A program made the position numbers and the translations under genes. This document shows, piece by piece, positions 58,455-64,000 of a stretch of DNA of 64,000 bases. Numbering within the stretch: position 1 is the stretch's first letter; every line of letters begins with the position of its first letter. The stretch comes from Parietichytrium sp. I65-24A. Its lineage: Eukaryota > Sar > Bigyra > Thraustochytrida > Thraustochytriidae. A model generated the notes under the pieces. The model was not told the DNA's origin, searched no databases, and worked only from the letters and a program-made list of their open reading frames with translations. Location of the stretch: NCBI GenBank assembly GCA_012862575.1, contig BLSF01000006.1, positions 124,001 through 188,000 on the forward strand, given 5' to 3'.

Positions 58455-59409
58455 ATGGACGCGGCGCAACGTGATGAGGATGTGTGCCTGCTGGCAGTCC
58501 CGAAGAAGGGGAGGCTGTATGAAAAGTGCTTGGAGCTTCTGAAGGGAGTAGGCATCAACTTTGTCAGGGCGGCAAGGCTGGATATTGCGTACTGCGAGAA
58601 CCTTCCACTCAAGATTGTGTTTCTGCCAGCCAAGGACATTGCACATTTCGTTGGCGAAGGTAACGTGGACATCGGTCTCACCGGTCAAGATAGTAAGTTG
58701 CAAATGCGTGACTCTGTTGTGCAAAAGGTCTACAGCTGACATTTTTTACTCCCGGAATTCAGTGGTTGCGGAGGGAAATGTCGAAGTGAAGGAGCTCTTG
58801 AACACTGGATTTGGCAAGTGTAAACTAGCTCTGCTGGCACCAAATGCGAGCAACTTTAAGGGCCCAGAAGATATTGTTGGCAAACGTATCGCGACCTCGT
58901 TTCCATTCCTCACACAGAAATACTTCGACGAGCTCAAGCCTGAGAAAGCCGGTAGCACGACCATCAGAAATATCTCCGGGTCCGTAGAAGCTGCTTGCGG
59001 CCTAGGCCTCGCAGATGCTGTGGTAGATTTATGGGAAACTGGAACAACCGCAAAGGCCGCCGGACTTGAGATTGTCGCAACCCTCATGCAAACGGAGACT
59101 GTGCTCATTTCGAACCTTCACTCCAAGCACAACGATATGATCAAAATGTTGCAGAAGAGAGTCGAAGGATATCTCTTGGCGCGCCAAAATGTAATGATGT
59201 ACTACAATATTCCAAAGGAGAAGCTCGAGGAGGCTGCGAAGATCACCCCTGGCAAAAAGAAGCCAACCGTCACCCCTCTGGCTGACGACTCCTGGCTGTC
59301 TATCGGTGCAATGGTCAACACAAAAGAGATCAATGATGTCATGGACCGCTTACAAGCTGTTGGTGCGACCGATATCTTCGTAGTTGACCTGATGAACTGC
59401 CGCTCCTAA
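58455..59409 (+). CDS. ATP phosphoribosyltransferase (histidine biosynthesis, first step), long form
   Basis: There are two exons: 58455-58692 and 58763-59409. The 70 bp intron has donor GTAAGT and acceptor TTCAG and splits a Met codon (GQD-M-VAEG). The product has 294 residues, normal for the homohexameric long-form enzyme (HisG-L; yeast HIS1). It condenses ATP with PRPP. Signature segments are LLAVPKKGRLYEKCLELL (N terminus), FVGEGNVDIGLTGQDMV, GFGKCKLALLAP, and the PRPP-binding region SGSVEAACGLGLADAVVDLWETGTT. The C-terminal ACT-like regulatory domain covers about 215-294 (TVTPLADDSWLSIGAMV...VGATDIFV) and should bind histidine as feedback inhibitor. The sequence looks closest to fungal and oomycete enzymes. 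There is no transit peptide, so it is probably cytosolic. It means the organism makes its own histidine. This call is very sure. Confidence 0.96.
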
Positions 59410-59628
59410 ATTTATTCTCTTTATAATCGAATTCTTATTCTTTTTAGTCTCGAAATTACTCCGCCATGGGCGGTGGGGCGGGGCAAGCAAAGCATGACCT
59501 TGGCAAACAGTGCCGCGGCAGCTCCTTGTGACCAGCTAACAGTGTAAAGGAATAATGTACACCTCCACGGTTTGCTTGGTGCGAACTACCATTCGTAAAC
59601 ACTCTATGATGTGATCTGCGAGGGAAGA
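59410..59628. other. Short convergent gap
   Basis: A 219 bp 3' flank shared by HisG (+) and the basic membrane protein gene (-). Nothing else is seen. Confidence 0.5.
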
Positions 59629-60624
59629 TCAGTTGGCAAAGTGATCCCATAGCGACCCCGCAATGGCCCCCATGAGGACAGACGCAAAGATACGGAGGAT
59701 GTGGCTTCGGTACCACAACGCCAAGAATTTTGCCAGCGGCGATATTTCTTCTTCTTCGCTCTTGCTTACGCGATGGTTCTTTTGATTGGAGCTCTTCTTC
59801 TCAATTCCTTGCAGAGCCTTATTCCGCTCGTCCTCCACCCTCGCATCATTCCTCACCTTCCCATTGGAATCAATCGGAGCGTTGTAGGCGATGGCAGGCG
59901 TCTCTTGGTATTCCTCAGCCTCCTGAAAGTTCGCGCACGCAGTAAGAACCAAAAAGAAAACGAGCATAAAGAGGAGCTGTTTCACAAATCTCATGCATGC
60001 ATTTGTATTTCTGGCCTCCTTTGCCGCGACACCCAAGTTGGCCTTTTCTTCAATCTCGGTTTGTGGGTTTCCGCGCAGCCTTCTCCTTACAGCGGGGCTC
60101 TTGCTCCTGTTCACTTTTCGACCGGTAGTCCTCGCTCGCCTTGGAGGCGACTTTGGCCCCTCTTCCGAAACCTCGTCACCGCTATCTTCCTCCACTTCAG
60201 AATGCGCCACATCCTCTTGGGGCTCGATTCTCTGCGGCTGGATTGGGCTGAAGACCTCCTCTTTGACTGCAACTGGCTCTGGCGAGGTTGCGACGGGTGT
60301 CTCTTTCTTGCTTTGACGTTTCGGCTGCCTCTGTCTCGGCTTGGCAGGCGTCTTCTCGGTCACTTTCTCCGGCTTGACCGGCGATCTCGCTTTTGCGGCA
60401 GGGCTCTCTGCCATACTTGCGACTGGGGAACTCGCCTTCTTCTTCGCTGCTGGCGATGCAGCTTGCTTCTCCCGTGCCAGGCGCATTGCTTTGTCGACCA
60501 TTGACTCGCTCTGAACCGCAGAGCTCGAACTAGTGGTCGCTGCTTTCGACGGAGCAGCGCGCTTCTTTTTAGCAGCTGCCTGCTGCTTGGCCTTGGCCAT
60601 AGCTTGTTCCACCAACGACGGCAT
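59629..60624 (-). CDS. Lys/Ala/Pro-rich protein with two C-terminal membrane segments (unknown)
   Basis: The predicted protein has 331 residues, with an ATG at 60622-60624. The first 200 residues are disordered and strongly basic, with two related units (LVEQAMAKAKQQAAAKKK and MVDKAMRLAREKQAAS) and many Ser-Pro and Thr-Pro sites that could be kinase targets. A hydrophobic helix lies at about 212-232 (FVKQLLFMLVFFLVLTACA). An acidic then basic segment follows. A second, weaker helix sits at the very C terminus (ILRIFASVLMGAIAGSL). A long basic N-terminal tail in front of membrane helices is seen in some nuclear-envelope and ER-shaping proteins, but that is only a suggestion. It converges with HisG. 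I do not recognise the family. Confidence 0.65.
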   Translation of the reverse strand: MPSLVEQAMAKAKQQAAAKKKRAAPSKAATTSSSSAVQSESMVDKAMRLAREKQAASPAAKKKASSPVASMAESPAAKARSPVKPEKVTEKTPAKPRQRQPKRQSKKETPVATSPEPVAVKEEVFSPIQPQRIEPQEDVAHSEVEEDSGDEVSEEGPKSPPRRARTTGRKVNRSKSPAVRRRLRGNPQTEIEEKANLGVAAKEARNTNACMRFVKQLLFMLVFFLVLTACANFQEAEEYQETPAIAYNAPIDSNGKVRNDARVEDERNKALQGIEKKSSNQKNHRVSKSEEEEISPLAKFLALWYRSHILRIFASVLMGAIAGSLWDHFAN

Positions 60625-60901
60625 CTTTTCTCCGCTCCACCTTCCGGTCTTTCAACAACCCAGCGTCTCGATGTTCCAAGTCACCTCCTCGCGCTGTTCA
60701 GAGCCCAGACGCTTCAGGCTTCAGGCTTCAGACTCCACGCACACAATCACTATGTGAACGACGCGGCGGAATACGAGCACAAGCTAGGCGTTGGAGGAGA
60801 TGTCCGTCACCACACAAGCGACTGCTCTGTCAGTGTCCGCGCCGCGTATACCCAGACAGCAAGACAGCAAGACAGCAGAGCGTGGGAGCTGAGCACTGAC
60901 C

Positions 60902-60954
60902 GTGAGTATTGTGAGTATTGTGAGTATTGTGAGTATTGTGAGTATTGTGAGTAT
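60902..60954. repeat. (GTGAGTATT)6 tandem repeat
   Basis: Nearly six perfect copies of a nonamer, each containing a GTGAGT word that matches a splice donor. Confidence 0.95.
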
Positions 60955-61099
60955 CCCGTTTCTCCCGTTGAAGTTTGTTCAAACCGTGACGAAGTTTTGA
61001 ACACCTAGAGTTAGCCAAGAAGAAACTAATTTACTTCTGTGGTAATCGGCAGTAGCTAGGCTAGAACAAGAAAGTTGAACAGACAAGATAAAGTCCACG

Positions 61100-61275
61100 A
61101 TCATGATCATCATCATCATCATCATCATCATTATCATCATCGCTGTCGTCGTTGTCGTCGTTGTTCTCCTTCGTTTTCAATTGAAAGTTGATGCGGGCGA
61201 CGCAGATGATGGAGATGATGGAGATGATGGAGATAATGGAGATGATGGAGATGATGGAGATGATGGAGATGATGC
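61100..61275. repeat. (ATC)n, (GTCGTT)n and (GATGATGGA)n arrays
   Basis: An atc run of about 12 copies, a short gtcgtt stretch, and about eight copies of gatgatgga or gataatgga lie within 180 bp. Confidence 0.9.
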
Positions 61276-61670
61276 GAACGGTGTGAACGAAGATGGTCGA
61301 TGGATTACTCTCTCTCACCGCATGCAAGTATGCTTCCCCGCTCTCTACTCACCGAGCTGCAGTCCAACAAAGTTGCCGCCACTGTAAGCTCGAAGAGGCT
61401 GTCTGTCCGCATCGAAGACTTGCTGCGGTGCAAGAGAAAGGAAAATATAGCCCCTCCGTGAACTCAAAATGGGGATTGTTTTCTGCCACGCCAAGTAGTA
61501 CTCCGAATGACTCTGAGCTGTGTTTTTACGAAAGTGAAATTTATTTACAATAACGTCACGATTGCTGAATTCTGAAAAGCGCGAAGAAGCTGCTCGCCGA
61601 ATACTTTGAGTGATTTCAAATCTGTTTATGACACTTGAGTTCTCACCGTTTGGACATGTTGACATCAGGC

Positions 61671-64000
61671 TTAGTGGTTCGGCTTCCCCCAACGCTTCGC
61701 GAAACCAAGCCAGCGCTTCTTGCCATCGTGCGATTTGGGGGAACCGACTGACCTGCCGCTTGCGTCACTGTCCTCGTTTGCGCTTTCCTCGTTCTCTTCT
61801 ACGAGGATCACGGAGTCGTACGACGTGGATCGCTCGTTCCGGGTCTCCTGCGATATCGCGGACAAGAGAGGCGATTTTGGCCTCCCTGAAGCGGACCTGT
61901 CACGAGACCCCAGCGATTGCTCCGCAGGTCTCTCGGAAATCCATCCTTCCGGGGAGGAAGCAACGGTTAGGGGCGATTCGGCGCTAAAAGGCTCCGCCAT
62001 TGTCGGAGCAGCTTGTGAGCTTGCTTTTCCTTCGGGTTTGCGTTCCTGCTCTTTAACTGCGTCGTCGCCTTCCTTGCCCTTGAAATCCGAAGACTTTAGA
62101 TCCACGTCAGAGGACACTGATTGTAGATGCTTTTGAGAAGAATTTCTCACATTTCCAGCGGAGACACCAAGTTTGCTAAGAAATGTTTTTCGACCTTGAA
62201 CAGGAGTGCCCCCTGGGCCTTGCACGGCAAGTCGAGTTCGAGTAAATGGGGAACTGATCCCAAATTTGGTTGGCACCATCTGCGACGCGGAGTTGACCGT
62301 ATGCATCTGCTGCTTGCTCTCAAGTGCCTGCTTCTCCTTGATGCGCGCACCTCCGCCAAATAGCGACCTCAGTAAACTTCGAGCAATTTTATTACGCAGC
62401 TGTTTAAAGAACTTTTGCCACGTGGACACGCCAAAATCGTCGATCTGGAAAGCAGGGCACTCGACGCGCTTATTCATGTTCACGTTGAGACGAAGAATTG
62501 GAAAGCCCTGACAGCCGAGCGTTAAATACAAAGCTGATGTCCTCACATTGCGCAAGTACACCAAGTCCACCAGCTGGCCAGAAGCAAGCTTAATCGCTTC
62601 TCTAGTCATCAATCCAAGTGCCGAAGCTCGACGAGCGCTTAGCATGTATCTCCGAGTATCGTTTGCGACAAGAAACAAGACATACTGCTCTTCGGTGGTT
62701 TGCTCCGCAGAGTATGCCTCATCTTTAGAGTTTGAATTTTGCTGCAAGTAAACACCTTGCATGCCAGAGACGGTCGCGCCTGCTGGCTTCGCATCTTGTT
62801 GTACATTCAGATTGCTCTTTGGCGTTTTCGCCGTCAACTCTTGGGCAGAGCCCTCGGCTGCATGCACCGGGCCGGGATGCCCAACCTTAGCGCGGTGGAC
62901 GGCCAGAATTGTCAAAGTTTTTCTCGTGGCCGCACGTAAAGAAGGGGTGCTCGTAATCTCGCTCCAGAGGTCAGAGTCAAGCGCCCCATCGCTTAATACA
63001 GGCTTCATCGCTGCCACCCACTCCAAAGAGATTGATTTCAAGTCAACTTCTCTAGTTCTTCGCGAAGAGATGTCAGGGACAAAAGTGTAGGTCGTTGACC
63101 CTTTCGCTCCATTTCGGGGTGAGTTTTGTTGCTTTGGTGAACCTCCAGTACCTGGACTGGTGGGTGCGTTACTGACTATAATGTCGATTGCCTGGCGTGG
63201 TGCAGACATATCGCGACTCCAAGACACGCTGATTGCGGTTGATAAATTTACAACTCCTCGAGGGGGGATCCGAATCCGAGTTTCCAGCTCGTTTCGATAA
63301 TATTCAAGCACGATGGTCGGCTTCCGATTTTCAATTTTAATACGCAGCTGAGCAAAGTTTCGCCGCACTCTGCCGGTTGCCCACGAAATATCAGTTCGTC
63401 CTCTCTTTAATATCCAGCCAGAACGGACAATCCACGTCGCCTCTCCAGCGAAATATTCGGAATTGTCTTGATCCGCTGGAGACGGCGCAAAGTAGCTAGG
63501 ACTCAGAATGTTCTCATCTTTACCTGGTCCATACGTAGTTTCGCTTTCAACACTTTCCAGACGGTCTCGGCTATCAAGATTTGGGGATGCGGGTTCCGTG
63601 GATCCGAGCTCTTTCACATTTCCCGACGAAGAGGAGTGCAAATCGTTTGAACCCAATACGGATGTGTTCACAGCACCAGCGTTCGAACTTTCGGATACTG
63701 CCTCTTTCACGGCTGGCTCAAGAATGTAATCTTCCTTGTCCTCTTCGGAATCAGAATTGAAGTAATTCATAAAAAACAGCGACACGTCATAAGTGAGATG
63801 TACCGAGAGCCTGTACCCTCTCGCATGAGGATAGAAGAGGAATTGCAGCATGTCATAGACGTTCACCTTATAATCTACGAGGATTACGTGAGCCTTTGTG
63901 CTTGCGTCGACACGTAGAAAAGGGATGTTGCCGCTCTTGTTGGAGGTCCCAACTCCAACAACGTTTCCTCGCAAAATATCCTGCGGCTGCCCTTCTTGCA
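61671..64000 (-). CDS. PH-domain protein, 5' end outside the window
   Basis: The stop is at 61671-61673 and the frame is open to the right edge, so the start lies beyond 64000. About 775 residues are visible. A PH-like domain spans roughly visible residues 190-330. It has a WIVRSGWILKRG start, RRNFAQLRI and YYRNELETRIRIPP strands, and a closing helix with SLEWVAAMKPVL whose Trp is the PH hallmark. Before it lies a compact segment with VDASTKAHVILVDYKVNVYDMLQFLF, perhaps a second small domain. After it is a beta-rich segment (about 435-560; YVLFLVANDTRRYML, LYLTLGCQGFPILRL) and then a long Ser/Lys/Glu-rich disordered tail. PH domains usually bind phosphoinositides or small GTPases. The complete architecture and family remain unknown because the gene is cut. 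Confidence 0.75.
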   Translation of the reverse strand, partial: QEGQPQDILRGNVVGVGTSNKSGNIPFLRVDASTKAHVILVDYKVNVYDMLQFLFYPHARGYRLSVHLTYDVSLFFMNYFNSDSEEDKEDYILEPAVKEAVSESSNAGAVNTSVLGSNDLHSSSSGNVKELGSTEPASPNLDSRDRLESVESETTYGPGKDENILSPSYFAPSPADQDNSEYFAGEATWIVRSGWILKRGRTDISWATGRVRRNFAQLRIKIENRKPTIVLEYYRNELETRIRIPPRGVVNLSTAISVSWSRDMSAPRQAIDIIVSNAPTSPGTGGSPKQQNSPRNGAKGSTTYTFVPDISSRRTREVDLKSISLEWVAAMKPVLSDGALDSDLWSEITSTPSLRAATRKTLTILAVHRAKVGHPGPVHAAEGSAQELTAKTPKSNLNVQQDAKPAGATVSGMQGVYLQQNSNSKDEAYSAEQTTEEQYVLFLVANDTRRYMLSARRASALGLMTREAIKLASGQLVDLVYLRNVRTSALYLTLGCQGFPILRLNVNMNKRVECPAFQIDDFGVSTWQKFFKQLRNKIARSLLRSLFGGGARIKEKQALESKQQMHTVNSASQMVPTKFGISSPFTRTRLAVQGPGGTPVQGRKTFLSKLGVSAGNVRNSSQKHLQSVSSDVDLKSSDFKGKEGDDAVKEQERKPEGKASSQAAPTMAEPFSAESPLTVASSPEGWISERPAEQSLGSRDRSASGRPKSPLLSAISQETRNERSTSYDSVILVEENEESANEDSDASGRSVGSPKSHDGKKRWLGFAKRWGKPNH

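Larger units (their letters stand above)
60625..61670. other. Intergenic region rich in tandem repeats
   Basis: This contains a gtgagtatt nonamer array (60902-60954), an atc run (about 61100-61140), a gtcgtt run and a gatgatgga nonamer array (61205-61275). Both strands stay open across these repeats and give Asp/Ile/Ser-rich frames that I regard as artefacts. It holds the promoter of the basic membrane protein gene and the 3' flank of the PH-domain gene. Confidence 0.55.

Noticed and set aside
58561-59409. HisG second part read from an upstream start in a different frame
   Set aside because: The N-terminal residues of that frame do not match HisG, while splicing 58455-58692 to 58763-59409 gives a complete standard enzyme.
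61061-61387. Open frames rich in Ile/Ser or Asp/Gly on both strands
   Set aside because: They consist of the atc and gatgatgga arrays with no other protein-like sequence.

Overview
This window is nuclear DNA of a eukaryotic microbe. The genes are mostly single-exon and lie 0.1 to 6.4 kb apart. Where introns can be placed they are short (70-204 bp) with GTAAGT or GTGAGT donors and AG acceptors, as in RPS26, the serine carboxypeptidase, HisG, a coiled-coil membrane protein and a multi-pass membrane protein. The gene content points to a flagellated, actin-motile protist. It includes a probable CatSper epsilon/delta-type accessory subunit, a centrin-binding Sfi1-repeat protein, a possible Fritz/WDPCP-like propeller protein, a SCAR/WAVE homologue and a fungal-type HisG. 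It also includes an array of WRKY19-like Cys/His zinc repeats, a class common in stramenopiles. My best guess is a stramenopile, perhaps an intron-poor labyrinthulomycete or thraustochytrid, but only a database search or rRNA could settle that.

Layout. 0-7.2 kb: a polyQ-tailed unknown protein (-), a two-RRM FET-like RNA-binding protein (+) and a large Ser/Glu-rich propeller-like protein (-). 7.2-20 kb: two long stretches with no convincing gene, on either side of the zinc-repeat protein (+). 20-29.3 kb: the Sfi1-like protein (-) and the CatSper-like subunit (+), head to head. 29.8-38 kb: a JmjC-type cupin (-), a membrane-anchored S10 carboxypeptidase (-) and a CHAT/caspase-fold protein with a C-terminal anchor (+). 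38.8-44.2 kb: a four-KH protein, RPS26 and a mitochondrial rhodanese, all +. 44.3-47 kb: the SCAR homologue (-). 47-51.5 kb: a 4.5 kb gap with coding-like debris. 51.5-60.6 kb: a zinc-knuckle protein (+), a coiled-coil membrane protein (+), a COA1-like mitochondrial protein (-), a multi-pass membrane protein (+), HisG (+) and a basic membrane protein (-). 61.7-64 kb: the 3' part of a PH-domain gene (-) that runs off the right edge.

The most interesting items are three. The SCAR homologue carries five WASHC3/CCDC53-like motifs and five WH2 motifs. The CHAT-like protein keeps both the His and the Cys of the caspase dyad and has a C-terminal membrane segment. The CatSper-type subunit shares a 1.37 kb promoter region with the Sfi1-like gene. 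Intergenic DNA is rich in microsatellites, in purine-rich gene leaders and in recurring palindromic words such as CAGAATTCAG and GGTACCGGTACC. No rRNA, tRNA, CRISPR or intact transposon was recognised.
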